A stretch of DNA of 64,000 bases from Candidatus Rifleibacteriota bacterium (GCA_015233565.1 JADFXM010000014.1:88125-152124); one strand, 5' to 3'; positions 44,351 to 53,327 are shown, counted from the stretch's first letter. The notes: generated from the letters alone by a model not told the origin. Made by a program: numbers and translations.

Positions 44351-45034
44351 TTACGGAGTAATCAAAACGGAAAAATCCGAAATCACCATCTGGAACCCGT
44401 TAAGATAAACCAACCCGATAAGCGCTTGTTCCCATGGGATGGAAGCAAGCCTCATTGTTACATAATTATGAATACCTTCAGACACTGCAATATTTAGTTC
44501 GGAAAATTCGCTAAGCTGTTTTGCAAGGGAATTTAGATTAGTTTGATAAAACTCAGCATTGATAGTTTTTCCGGAATTCTGAAGAATCGGGTTGGGTTGA
44601 TTCAAAAGGCTAATGCACTTCTTGATGGCTAATGGTTCCCCGATTAAAAGAACGTTTTTCCAAATTATCCATTCAAGTTTTTTTGTCTCAGAGAGGACGT
44701 TCAAAAAATCTTTTACTGTGCTTTTCTTATCTTTCAGAATATTGATTTGCTCTTCGGATAAAGATACGCGTCCTCTGGCCTCTTTTCCTAGTATTAGGGA
44801 GACATTCCAATCTCGAGCTAATTGTAATAAAAGGTCTCTAAAATCAACTTCTTTCGTGACGTCAACCGTTAAAGGCAAATCAAGAAACGAAGAACTTACA
44901 GGGCGGATAGAACTATTGGATGTTAAAACATGGCCCTTCCTATCGACTTTTTTTGCAAAAGCAGGACTAAAGATAGAATCACCCAAAATTATGGAAGAAC
45001 AAAACAGAGCGATCAAAAAACAGTTTTTCTTCAT
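44351..45034 (-). CDS. Exported protein with two secretin N-domain-like modules (227 aa)
   Basis: Signal peptide (residues about 1-26) and GGAGAAGG before the ATG. Two repeat modules follow. The first is DVTKEVDFRDLLLQLARDWNV to VLLIGEP (about 58-125), like the STN domain. The second (TNLNSLAKQLSEFSELNIAV to FSVLITP, about 165-227) resembles the secretin N-domain. There is no pore domain, so this is not a full secretin. It could be a separate piece of a secretion or pilus apparatus, or a stand-alone periplasmic binder. It lies between an exported TPR protein and an exported STI1-like protein on the same strand. Confidence 0.6.
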   Translation of the reverse strand: MKKNCFLIALFCSSIILGDSIFSPAFAKKVDRKGHVLTSNSSIRPVSSSFLDLPLTVDVTKEVDFRDLLLQLARDWNVSLILGKEARGRVSLSEEQINILKDKKSTVKDFLNVLSETKKLEWIIWKNVLLIGEPLAIKKCISLLNQPNPILQNSGKTINAEFYQTNLNSLAKQLSEFSELNIAVSEGIHNYVTMRLASIPWEQALIGLVYLNGFQMVISDFSVLITP

Positions 45035-45118
45035 TTTCCTTCTCCAATGCGAAAATTTCCTGCTTGATCACTCTCTCACTAAGGTTATTTTTCATTTTCC
45101 TTCCCTGCCATGTGCAAA

Positions 45119-45733
45119 TCATTTCTGCGTCTCCCCTAGGAGACTTTCGGTTTGATCACTTTCCATAAGCTTTTTCATTTTTTCATTGTTCATAAGCGTT
45201 TCATAATCATTGTCCTGTATGGCCCGCATGACATCTGGATCCTGCATCACCTCCTTCATTTCTTCAGACTCACCAAGAGCCATGGCCTTCTGTAGAAAAT
45301 CACCATTCATCATCATGGATTGCACCCGGCCATTCGTATCCTTCTGAAGCTTTTCCAGTTGGGATTTGTCCATTTGGGACTGATCTGATTCCTGTTGAGA
45401 ATTTTGTTTTTCAGCAGTTTTATCAGAAGCACGGATTCCATTATCGTTAACTGTTTTTGTGGTCGATTTTGGTTTGCCTTCCAGTATTTTTATGGATTCT
45501 TTTTGCTCAGAAACGCTTGCTTTATCAGGAAGTATTGCCGAGATTTTTTCTGCGGGAATTTTTATTTCCCCTAAAGATGTAGTTTTTATAGTATAAACTC
45601 CATTTTTCATTTCAAGGATTTCTCCCCGAATTTCACTGTTGTCTTTAAGCTGAATTATTTGAATTGGAGATCCTAAAAGGCAAGAAGAAATTGACAAGCA
45701 AATAATAACAAACAATATAAAACCATTCTTCAT
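45119..45733 (-). CDS. Exported protein with an Sm/SH3-like domain and an STI1-like helical motif (204 aa)
   Basis: A clear signal peptide is followed by a small beta domain (IQLKDNSEIRGEILEMKNG, then VYTIKTTSLGEIKIP; about residues 24-70), a Gln/Ser/Lys-rich linker (about 80-125) and a helical C-end with EEMKEVMQDPDVMRAIQDND and YETLMNNEKMKKLMES (about 157-195). This last part resembles the STI1/DP2 motif of eukaryotic co-chaperones, which bind hydrophobic clients. An STI1-like motif in an exported bacterial protein is unusual. Function unknown; a holder of exported proteins is a guess. The next gene on this strand is the secretin-domain protein 84 bases later. Confidence 0.6.
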   Translation of the reverse strand: MKNGFILFVIICLSISSCLLGSPIQIIQLKDNSEIRGEILEMKNGVYTIKTTSLGEIKIPAEKISAILPDKASVSEQKESIKILEGKPKSTTKTVNDNGIRASDKTAEKQNSQQESDQSQMDKSQLEKLQKDTNGRVQSMMMNGDFLQKAMALGESEEMKEVMQDPDVMRAIQDNDYETLMNNEKMKKLMESDQTESLLGETQK

Positions 45734-45778
45734 AGTTTGTCTCCAAATTTACTTCATTTCAAATTTAATCTTAAATCT

Positions 45779-45806
45779 ATTATACACATTTTTTCTCATT
45801 CATCAA
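45779..45806 (-). promoter_or_regulatory. Probable promoter for the exported STI1-like gene
   Basis: On the minus strand TTGATG and a perfect TATAAT are 16 bases apart. The inferred start (about 45772) is 39 bases before the ATG at 45733. Confidence 0.5.
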
Positions 45807-45955
45807 AATATGTTGACCTAAGCCTTTTTATAGACATATAATTTTTTGGTAATCGAATTAAATAGTCAAGTCTTACTAATTGACTTTGGCGAGCATTACT
45901 TTTTTTTACAGTCTGGGATGAACAAATTTTATCATAGCGAGAAAGAAAAGTTTCG

Positions 45956-48067
45956 GTGGAAATTGAAGACCTTCGGGTGAGTCTGTCAGAGGATGATGAA
46001 AATCTTCGACAAGAAGCATGTTACCTTTTAGGAAAAATTGAAACGGTTGAATCTGCCAATTTATTAGCCGGCGCAATGGCAGACCCATCCCCTATGGTTA
46101 GAAAAATTGCCCGAAGAAGCCTTGACCACTTACAATTGTGTGGTTTTTTTCCTGAAGAAAGATTTATTCCAAAAACTTCAAAAATTATTCTTACCAAACA
46201 AAATCAACCTCCAAAAAAAACTGAACTGCAACCAGTTCCAAGAAGCTCTTCTGAGGATACACCTTCCACAAGATCTCTAAATCTTCCTCCCCCTGTTTCA
46301 TTTTCAATTTCCCCAACCCCGGAGACCAAAAAAGCTACTCAGCCAAAAGTCCAAGTTCCTACCCCTTCTCAAATTTCGTCAAACAAACCAACTTCACCGA
46401 CTCCTTTTGTTTCGACAACCACCGCCAAAGAAGAAAATTTTCAATCTCCTCCCTCCTCCCCGAGAACTTCCTCAAAGCAAAAGCCACCCATTCTTTTTTC
46501 GATTCCCAAACAAACTCCAAATGAACCAGAAAGAAAAAACCAAGAAAAACACTCAGGAAAACCCTTTTCTGAGAAATCGCCACAGGAAATGGCTTCTCAA
46601 GACAAAAACTCCACTGAAAACATTTCCCCTCTTCAAAAAACCTTACCGGTAAAAGAATCGCCTGAGGTCGCTCTGCAGGATAAACACCCAGCTGAGAGAG
46701 CTACCCCTTCGACAGTTAGAAACTTACCCGAGAAACCCACTCAGGAGAAAACTGCTCAAGATAAATCCTCAGGTGAAAAAACTTCGCTTCCCTCTAACAT
46801 CTTACATGTGAAAGAAACACTGGAGAAAACTGCTCAAGGAAAATACTCACCAGAGAAAGCCCCATCCTTAAAAAAAACATTGCCTGTGAAAGAATCACCG
46901 GAGGTCGCTCTCCAAGACAAACACCCTACTGAGAAAGCTACCCCGTCAAAAAAAACTTTGCAGGTGAAGGAATCACCAGAGATCACTCTACAAGACAAAC
47001 ATTCATCTGAGAAAACTCCTTCTTCTCACAAAGTTTCACCTTTGAAAGAAGCACTTGAGAAAACTGCGCAAAGCAAGCACTCAACCGAGAAAATTTCGCC
47101 CTCCCAAAAAATCTTGCCGGTGAAGGAAGCACAGGAAATAGCTACACAACAAAAGCACTCCGCCGAAAAAGTGGAGTCCCAAAAAAATATTCCAGAGAAA
47201 TCCGTAACAGAAAAAATACCATCTACTCAATCATTTTCTGAAATCTTACCCTCTAATTCTGCATCATCAGGAATGGAGCCCGTATCAGAACATTCTGAGG
47301 AACCGCAACTTCCAGAGTGGAAGAGAAAAATTCAAAAACCAGGCTATGAGGAATTTCTAAATTGGATTAATGAAAAATCAAGGCAGGAAAAAATTGAGAT
47401 TTTATCAGAAATTGAATCTCACGCTCGACAAATTTCCTGGCGAGGGACTTTAAAGGCTTTTTTAGACTCGGAACTCGACCCTTTTGTGGTTTCTAAGGCG
47501 TTAAAATCACTCGGGCATCATCATGGTCCCGGAGTGGGAAAACTAATTGACCCGTATCTGGATAATGAAAACGAACGAGTAATTTCGAATGCTCTTGAAG
47601 CACTTAGTCTGGCGGGTGGAGACGAAGATTTGTCTCAAATTACCAAATTTATGGACCATTCTGATGCGAGAATAAAATCAACCGCTGCAAAAGCTCTTTG
47701 GGGAGCAAAACCGGAAGAAGCCTTGCGGGTTGTAAGAACAATGGTCAAATCCACCAAGATCTGGGAGCGCGACGCAGCCAAGTTTGCCCTTACATCGTGC
47801 CCATTGGAAGAGGGAAAACAACTTCTCGAAGAAATCAATAAATTTGAAGCATCCAAATCAGAAAAGAAAGCCCCTGAGAAAGCAACCCCCATTGAGCAAA
47901 GTTTAATAAAAAAATTCCTGAACCATCCAATTTATTATGGTGCTGAAGAACCTATTCCGTTATGGTGGATGGTCACAGCAATTGTGATTTTTATTGTATT
48001 TTTCTTTTTCGTTGCTCTTCCATTTTTCGAATGGTTGATGCCCCCGCCACCCGAACAAACTATTTAG
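45956..48067 (+). CDS. HEAT-repeat protein with a long Lys/Glu/Pro repeat region and C-terminal membrane anchor (703 aa)
   Basis: The start is GTG with a weak purine-rich upstream region. An N-terminal HEAT-like piece (about residues 8-58, ENLRQEACYLLGKIETVESA) is followed by a Pro/Ser/Thr-rich linker, then about nine imperfect repeats (about 195-420, unit near 29 residues such as LPVKESPEVALQDKHPAEKA). After this there is a second HEAT block (about 480-640) and one membrane segment (about 663-685), with the rest cytoplasmic. The repeats look like a recently expanded low-complexity spacer. HEAT proteins are docking scaffolds. Alone between divergent and convergent neighbours. Function unknown. 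Confidence 0.75.
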   Translation: MEIEDLRVSLSEDDENLRQEACYLLGKIETVESANLLAGAMADPSPMVRKIARRSLDHLQLCGFFPEERFIPKTSKIILTKQNQPPKKTELQPVPRSSSEDTPSTRSLNLPPPVSFSISPTPETKKATQPKVQVPTPSQISSNKPTSPTPFVSTTTAKEENFQSPPSSPRTSSKQKPPILFSIPKQTPNEPERKNQEKHSGKPFSEKSPQEMASQDKNSTENISPLQKTLPVKESPEVALQDKHPAERATPSTVRNLPEKPTQEKTAQDKSSGEKTSLPSNILHVKETLEKTAQGKYSPEKAPSLKKTLPVKESPEVALQDKHPTEKATPSKKTLQVKESPEITLQDKHSSEKTPSSHKVSPLKEALEKTAQSKHSTEKISPSQKILPVKEAQEIATQQKHSAEKVESQKNIPEKSVTEKIPSTQSFSEILPSNSASSGMEPVSEHSEEPQLPEWKRKIQKPGYEEFLNWINEKSRQEKIEILSEIESHARQISWRGTLKAFLDSELDPFVVSKALKSLGHHHGPGVGKLIDPYLDNENERVISNALEALSLAGGDEDLSQITKFMDHSDARIKSTAAKALWGAKPEEALRVVRTMVKSTKIWERDAAKFALTSCPLEEGKQLLEEINKFEASKSEKKAPEKATPIEQSLIKKFLNHPIYYGAEEPIPLWWMVTAIVIFIVFFFFVALPFFEWLMPPPPEQTI
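46540..47210 (+). repeat. About nine degenerate tandem repeats inside the HEAT-repeat gene
   Basis: The encoded unit is about 29 residues, near VKESPEVALQDKHPAEKATP, and the copies vary (QDKHP, QSKHS, QQKHS; KATPS, KISPS). The DNA is correspondingly near-repetitive, with strong bias to A and C. Confidence 0.7.
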
Positions 48068-48156
48068 CGGTGTAATACAATTTTACTAAATAATGACGCA
48101 AGTACAGGGATGAGGAATGGCTCAAAAAGCCGAACCTGCCCCTTCTCTTTACACAA

Positions 48157-49329
48157 TTATTTTATTTGCGGTTTTATCGGAAAATTTCTTTCAATTATAG
48201 ATATCTTCCCCAAAGAATCTGTTAAAGACAATTTGAAAGCTCCTCCTGAAGGAAGATAATCTTCGTCTAACAAAATGTCGTTCATTTTAAGCGACACAAT
48301 CCAATGATTTTTATTGGAAGCCTTAGCTTCAACTTCAATTAATCCGGTAAGTATACCTTTTTCCTTCAAATTCCCCTTTATTATGAGAAAATTGCTATCT
48401 CCAGAATCAAACTGGAAGTTCAGCTTAATAAATCCCCCCAAAGGTTCAATTTTTCCATCTAACCAAACCTGAAACTCGCCAAAATGCCGATATTCAAAAC
48501 TTCCAAAAGACCTGTCCCGAATAACTTTTTCATTTTTTTTGACAAAAAAATCCGGCATTCTTGGGAAATTTTTGAACCCAAATAACTTGGAACAGTTTTC
48601 TCCAAGATGGACTAATTTTTGAAAAATCTCACGGTCAGACGGACTTTGAGAAATATCTCTTATTCCATGAATAGTAGAAAAAATTGAAATCAGAGCATGT
48701 TTTAAGGATGGTGAAAGAAATTGGATTGTGTAACGATTTTCTGGTGATTTTTCAGAGAACACTGACTTATTTGTTAATTCAGAGGGTGTTTGAATTGTTC
48801 CTTGAAAGCGGGTTTGTTGTGGTGGAATTTGTGAAGGGGAAAGTGTGAGTGAGGAAATCTGCTCGGGTAATGGGGATGGAATTAAAGGAGTTAAGGTAGA
48901 AACCAATGGTTGATGGTTAGATAAACGGGTAGAAGGATAAGGGGGGGGAAAAGTAGTTGGGACAAAAACTGTCGAAGATGGTGTGGGAGGAAGAAATGGT
49001 GCAGGTGAAGTAATTGGTATACCCGTTGAATTACTTAAAGGAACTCCTGTCGTTAAAGGAGATTGAGGTGATAATGGCGTTTTAGGAGTTGAAAAAAAAT
49101 TGAATTGATTTTTTTCCTGGCTGAGAAATGGTGGAGCAGGCGTTTTATCTTGCTCAAAATTAATTGGGGAGGATGGTGACGCAAAAGTTTCATTAGCACT
49201 TGTTGTAGCGCCCATTTCAAGTGCAAAAAGCTGGCAGAGATCGCCTGAAGAAAGCGAGAAGAAAAGTAGGGCCGAAAAAAAACTACCAAAACAAATAATC
49301 CTTCCAAAAACATTTTTTTTTAACTTCAT
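48157..49329 (-). CDS. Exported Pro/Thr/Ser-rich protein with a C-terminal beta-type domain (390 aa)
   Basis: The ATG has GGAGAAA upstream. A signal peptide (about residues 1-36) is followed by a Pro/Ser/Thr-rich region up to about residue 190 (for example TFPPPYPSTRL), likely disordered. A helical segment (about 205-250) precedes a folded C-terminal region of about 130 residues with alternating strands (FGEFQVWLDGKIEPLGGFI and KGILTGLIEVEAKA). No family recognised. The architecture suggests a surface or periplasmic linker protein. Convergent with the HEAT gene (89 bases apart). Confidence 0.65.
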   Translation of the reverse strand: MKLKKNVFGRIICFGSFFSALLFFSLSSGDLCQLFALEMGATTSANETFASPSSPINFEQDKTPAPPFLSQEKNQFNFFSTPKTPLSPQSPLTTGVPLSNSTGIPITSPAPFLPPTPSSTVFVPTTFPPPYPSTRLSNHQPLVSTLTPLIPSPLPEQISSLTLSPSQIPPQQTRFQGTIQTPSELTNKSVFSEKSPENRYTIQFLSPSLKHALISIFSTIHGIRDISQSPSDREIFQKLVHLGENCSKLFGFKNFPRMPDFFVKKNEKVIRDRSFGSFEYRHFGEFQVWLDGKIEPLGGFIKLNFQFDSGDSNFLIIKGNLKEKGILTGLIEVEAKASNKNHWIVSLKMNDILLDEDYLPSGGAFKLSLTDSLGKISIIERNFPIKPQIK

Positions 49330-49631
49330 ATTTTTCTCCGTATTTTATTTAACATTACAAAAAACTTCTCAGGGAATCTTAAGAAATAAGCAAACACTAA
49401 ATTTTCTTTTCCAGGATGCACATAAATACAGACTCTCCAATAATTGACATAATACACTAATGACACCCTGCAAAAAATACTTTTGTTTGACTAAAAGCGC
49501 AAGTACATGATACTTTATTTTAATCCTGATGAAAGAAATCGATCTTTGAAATAAGGTGAATCGTCACCTTCCCGCGATGAAGTATTGAGTATTGAGTAGC
49601 TTTCGCCAATACTTTCAACGGGAGGAAAAAA
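49330..49631. other. 302-base divergent intergenic region
   Basis: Lies between the exported Pro-rich gene (minus) and the small coiled-coil gene (plus). TTGACA occurs at 49444-49449, but no -10 follows at the right distance. No other element was recognised. Confidence 0.4.
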
Positions 49632-49946
49632 ATGGGAAATATTTTTCGTATTAAATCAGTAATGTTAGTTCTTTTTGTGTTTGTGGCTTTTCTGGGCATG
49701 TCTATGGCAGCTCAAGCTTCTTCTCAGCATGTTAATAATGATAAAGATGCGCAGTTGAAAGAATTAAAAGCTCAACTCAAAACACTTCAATCGCAGCTGA
49801 GAAAACTAAACGAAGAAGGAACCGAAGCTGATCAGGCCCAAGCACAGCAGTTAATGGAGCGAATTCAAGAGTTGAGAGAACGAATTAGCCAGCTTGAAGC
49901 TGGTCAAATTGCCACTCAAAATGTGATACAACCAAAAAAGAAGTAG
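49632..49946 (+). CDS. Small exported coiled-coil protein (104 aa)
   Basis: GGGAGG lies upstream of the ATG. Signal peptide: basic N-end, hydrophobic core (about residues 10-26) ending AAQAS. The mature part (about 38-92) is a charged heptad-type coiled coil (AQLKELKAQLKTLQSQLRKL and LMERIQELRERISQLEAGQI) and ends in a basic tail (IQPKKK). It lacks cysteine. Such small periplasmic coiled coils can act as spacers or lipoprotein-like tethers, but no anchor is visible. It has its own terminator. Confidence 0.7.
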   Translation: MGNIFRIKSVMLVLFVFVAFLGMSMAAQASSQHVNNDKDAQLKELKAQLKTLQSQLRKLNEEGTEADQAQAQQLMERIQELRERISQLEAGQIATQNVIQPKKK

Positions 49947-50000
49947 TATTTTTTCTGGAAAATTTAGTGTGGAAAGATCTTTCTTTCATCCAAATAAAAC

Positions 50001-50025
50001 CCCGGCTAAAAACCGGGTTTTTTTT
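50001..50025 (+). terminator. Rho-independent terminator after the small coiled-coil gene
   Basis: CCCGG and CCGGG form a stem around a seven-base loop and are followed directly by eight T. It lies 55 bases beyond the stop. Confidence 0.75.
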
Positions 50026-50057
50026 GTACCGGTAAAAAAAGAATCATGTACAATTTC

Positions 50058-50086
50058 TTGACTCCCGATTTTTTTCGTAGTAAAAT
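50058..50086 (+). promoter_or_regulatory. Sigma-70-type promoter for the histone-tail/HTH gene
   Basis: TTGACT and TAAAAT are separated by exactly 17 bases. The inferred start is about 50093, some 50 bases before the ATG at 50143. Confidence 0.65.
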
Positions 50087-50142
50087 CTCATCACTTTTAT
50101 TGTACCGAAAACTTTCAACAAAAAGAAATGAGAAGGGCGGAA

Positions 50143-50943
50143 ATGGATAAGAAAAAAGGAACTGCAAAAAAGAAAGTTGTAAAATCAGTAAAGAAAATTT
50201 CCAAACCTGTTCAGGAAAAAGCGGTGAAAATCACCAAAACTCCTGTAAAAAAGGTTAAAGCAGTCAAAGTAGTCAAACCGGTCAAAAAGGTTAAAGTAGA
50301 GCTCCCAAGCCGACTTGAAAAGCCTTGGTCAATAACTAGAATACGAAATTTCATGCGTTTATGGGGAATGACACAGGTTGAAATGGCTATTTTCTGCGGT
50401 GTTTCTTATGATTCAGTAACTTCCTGGTCAAGAGGTCGAAGGCGTTTGGTCCGAAGATCAATCGCAGAGCACCTTGAAACAGCTGAAAAGCTTGCCTTGG
50501 AAAAGCATTTTCCAAAATCACCTGCTAATTCAAGAAATAATTCCTGGTTGCAATTGAGGAAATTTTGCCATAATGAATTAAAGATTAAATCCTTCCCGGC
50601 GTTAGCGCAAATTCTAGCTGGAGAATATCCAATTAAAGCAATTGAAACAAAACCCAGAGATTTTCGAAAAGCTACTAAAGCTGAGAAGATTGAAATTTCC
50701 AAAACAAAAGCTAAAGATACTATTGCAGTAAAATTAACGATTGGCAAAAAAACCGTTGAATTATCCGGAAAGCGATTAAAACTTGGTGGAAACGATGTCA
50801 TAGGTCTTTTTGCCGAGGAAGGTAACGATTATTTTTTCAATGGAAAAGCGGGCTGCATTTCGATTGCCCAAAATGCAATCAGGGTCAGCTTATGGCCTGC
50901 TAAAGAGCTTCCCTTAAGACTTCTTGGGGCTGCAGCGAATTAA
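50143..50943 (+). CDS. HTH protein with a histone H1-like lysine-rich N-terminal tail (266 aa)
   Basis: The frame opens at an ATG at 50128, but AAGGGCGG lies just before the ATG at 50143, which I chose. Residues 1-55 are almost only Lys, Val, Ala, Thr and Pro (for example KVVKSVKKISKPVQEKAVK), like eukaryotic H1 or AlgP tails. Then comes a helix-turn-helix of XRE type (about 65-105: FMRLWGMTQVEMAIFCGVSY, then SVTSWSRGRRRL). The remaining region is basic, with a small beta segment near the C-end (AVKLTIGKKTVELSGKRL). DNA binding is nearly certain, with non-specific tail contacts added to specific recognition. The regulated genes are unknown. Confidence 0.75.
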   Translation: MDKKKGTAKKKVVKSVKKISKPVQEKAVKITKTPVKKVKAVKVVKPVKKVKVELPSRLEKPWSITRIRNFMRLWGMTQVEMAIFCGVSYDSVTSWSRGRRRLVRRSIAEHLETAEKLALEKHFPKSPANSRNNSWLQLRKFCHNELKIKSFPALAQILAGEYPIKAIETKPRDFRKATKAEKIEISKTKAKDTIAVKLTIGKKTVELSGKRLKLGGNDVIGLFAEEGNDYFFNGKAGCISIAQNAIRVSLWPAKELPLRLLGAAAN

Positions 50944-51037
50944 ATCGAGATTTTCCTGAAAGGCTGTTTTTTCTAAATATTTCGGGAATTTGTATATTTG
51001 AAGCATGTCTTTCATGTAGAAATCTTGTTAAACCAAT

Positions 51038-51080
51038 CGAAGCAATCTCTTTTGAATTAGATCAAAGAAAGATTGCTTCG
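51038..51080. terminator. Bidirectional hairpin between the HTH gene and mnmA
   Basis: CGAAGCAATCT and AGATTGCTTCG make a perfect 11-bp stem, with a loop of 21 bases that can pair further. TTTAG follows on the plus side. It separates convergent genes. Confidence 0.65.
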
Positions 51081-51144
51081 TTTAGTTTAAATTTACTGTT
51101 ACATTCAATAGAAAATTTTAAGAAATTAATTTCCTCATTTGTTT

Positions 51145-52230
51145 TCAAAGGATAACCCCGCCTCCAATAAGGAGGTTTTTGTTTTTTCTGTCGAAAAAAA
51201 CTCCAGATTGCCCTGGGGTTACCGCAAAAGCCACTTCGTCAAGTTCTACTTTCCATATCCCATCTTCACCCTTTTTTAATACTCCAGCAAGTGGTTTTGC
51301 ACGGTGTCTTATCATTATTTCAACTTCGCAATCAGAATCTGGTTCATCAACAAGAAAGTTCATCTTTTCAAGAAGTACAGTTTTACAGGACAAATCTTTT
51401 CTTTCTCCAACGAATACGGCATTCTTTTCCAAAGAGATTCCGGTGACATACAATCTCCGACCATTCCCACCACCGATTCCCTTTCTCTGGCCGATCGTAA
51501 AATTAAGAATTCCATCATGTTTTCCAATGCTTTCCCCATGTTCGTTGAAAATTTCTCCAGGTTTCAGAGCCGGGTGATTCTTGGGAAGATGTTTCCTGAC
51601 AAATGAGGAATAATCACCATCCGGGATGAAACAAATTTCCTGAGACTCAGGACGGTTAGCATTCACAAAGCCAAATTCCCGAGCTATACGTCTTACATTT
51701 TCTTTTGTCAAATCCCCTAGAGGGAAGATAAGATTGGGGAAAATTTTTCGAGGAAGTCTCCAGAGGAAGTAGGCCTGATCCTTGGCGGAATCTTCCCCTT
51801 TATAGAGATAATGTTTCCCTTCCTGAAAGATGATTTTAGCGTAGTGTCCAGTCGCAATATCAGTACAACCAAGACTTTTTGCCTTTAACAAAAGATCCGG
51901 GATTTTCACCGTTGCGTTGCAAATAACGCATGGGTTGGGAGTTCTTCCTAAAGAATATTCCCGAATAAAATCTTCAATAACTTCCTTTTTAAAGCGCTCA
52001 GAAACATCGATGACAAAATGATTAATTCCGAGAGAAGCTGAAACCGAACGCGCCGCTGCAATTCCTTCCAGGCCACAACAAGCTTTTGGCCCCTCAGCAA
52101 ATTCCGAATGGCAAAATGTTTTCATTGTAACAGCAACCACTTCATGTCCAGCTTTTTTCAAAAGGGCGGCAGTTACAGAGGAATCAACCCCTCCGGAAAG
52201 AGCTACAAGAACGCTACGTTTTTCAGTCAT
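51145..52230 (-). CDS. mnmA: tRNA-specific 2-thiouridylase MnmA
   Basis: Puts the 2-thio group on U34 of tRNAs for Glu, Gln and Lys. 361 residues, the usual size. Seen: the PP-loop ALSGGVDSSVTAALL (about residue 10), the catalytic Cys region GRTPNPCVICNATVK (about 94), the second catalytic Cys in ESQEICFIPDGDYSSFV (about 193), and the C-terminal beta-barrel domain with TPGQSGVFFD. GAGGTT precedes the ATG. Cysteines are intact, so the enzyme should be active. Confidence 0.96.
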   Translation of the reverse strand: MTEKRSVLVALSGGVDSSVTAALLKKAGHEVVAVTMKTFCHSEFAEGPKACCGLEGIAAARSVSASLGINHFVIDVSERFKKEVIEDFIREYSLGRTPNPCVICNATVKIPDLLLKAKSLGCTDIATGHYAKIIFQEGKHYLYKGEDSAKDQAYFLWRLPRKIFPNLIFPLGDLTKENVRRIAREFGFVNANRPESQEICFIPDGDYSSFVRKHLPKNHPALKPGEIFNEHGESIGKHDGILNFTIGQRKGIGGGNGRRLYVTGISLEKNAVFVGERKDLSCKTVLLEKMNFLVDEPDSDCEVEIMIRHRAKPLAGVLKKGEDGIWKVELDEVAFAVTPGQSGVFFDRKNKNLLIGGGVIL

Positions 52231-52444
52231 GAATCTAACCTCGGATTTCCTGATATGGAAATACTTTTAAACGGCACTTTTGAGCTTAAAAAAACTTTTA
52301 ATAAACACAAATTTTTACAGGGAAAGAAATCACGATTATTTTTCCAACTCAGAAAAACCTGAATCTTCTTCTTAATTTACAGTAACATCACATCAATAGG
52401 AATCCCCATATTGGAAAAATCAAATTGGTTCTGGCTTAAAAGGG

Positions 52445-53326
52445 TCAGCCTAAAATTGCTCTCCTACGGAACACAAATGCAGCAATGACAAAGAAAAAAA
52501 TGGCCCATCCCAGGCTTCCAAATATAGCTTGGGTAATGACACCGTCAATCAATTTTAATGTTCCATCCATGATTTTATTAAGGGTATTGATTTCAAAAAG
52601 TTTGGACGAATGTCGGGTAAAAACCCATTCAGCAATCTGTCCATAAAATTGATCGAATTTCGCAAGGGTGGGAGCCATTAAAGTATAGGTCTGTAAGAAC
52701 ATCAGAACAAGAAGTCCGGAAAAAGCCATGAGTATCGGTGATTCACTGAAGAGTGCGAAAAGAACGAAAAATCCAATTATTGGAAGATTTGCAACAAAAG
52801 AAATGAGAAGTAGTTTTAAAGCCGCGATTGGACCAATCAAAGACTGTGTAGAGCTTTCAGAGTAATCCATTATGATTTGAGGACTTTCACTGATGTTTTT
52901 TGCAATCCCAAGAGTTACTTGTAAAAATAAACCACCGATTACAATTGCAAGAAGAAGGTAGAACATCACAGCCATCGATTTTGCAACAATGATTTGCAAT
53001 CTTGTAACTGGTGTCAATAAAAGTGTTTTCATATGCCCTTTATAAAATTCCCCACAAAAACTATCGCCAATAATCAGGGCCAGGAAAAAAGGTGAAATCC
53101 ATGCGAAAAGTTTGAGATGTGCAGTGAAAAGCCCTTTCAGGGCTTCTCCTAGAATGGAGAACCTAACACTATCAAGTCCCCAGGTTTTGTATTTTGCAAA
53201 AATGATCAGAGCAAGAATTCCTCCTAGAATTGGAACAACATTCAGTCCCAATAAGAACAGGAATGCCTTTTTCCGAGCGAAAATCTTTTTAATTTCAAAC
53301 GCTAAAAGTGTAATAAATCTTTGCAT
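52445..53326 (-). CDS. ABC-2 type transporter permease (293 aa)
   Basis: The open frame reaches a GTG at 53338 inside the ATPase gene, but the ATG at 53326 is placed one base past the ATPase stop, with GGTGA seven bases upstream, so I prefer it. About six hydrophobic segments (for example FLFLLGLNVVPILGGILALI and WISPFFLALIIGDSF) typical of ABC-2 permeases. YKGHMKTLLLTPVTRLQIIVAKS is the conserved loop after the first pair. Forms an exporter with the ATPase gene, whose stop almost touches its start. Substrate unknown. Confidence 0.85.
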   Translation of the reverse strand: MQRFITLLAFEIKKIFARKKAFLFLLGLNVVPILGGILALIIFAKYKTWGLDSVRFSILGEALKGLFTAHLKLFAWISPFFLALIIGDSFCGEFYKGHMKTLLLTPVTRLQIIVAKSMAVMFYLLLAIVIGGLFLQVTLGIAKNISESPQIIMDYSESSTQSLIGPIAALKLLLISFVANLPIIGFFVLFALFSESPILMAFSGLLVLMFLQTYTLMAPTLAKFDQFYGQIAEWVFTRHSSKLFEINTLNKIMDGTLKLIDGVITQAIFGSLGWAIFFFVIAAFVFRRRAILG

Positions 53327-53327
53327 C

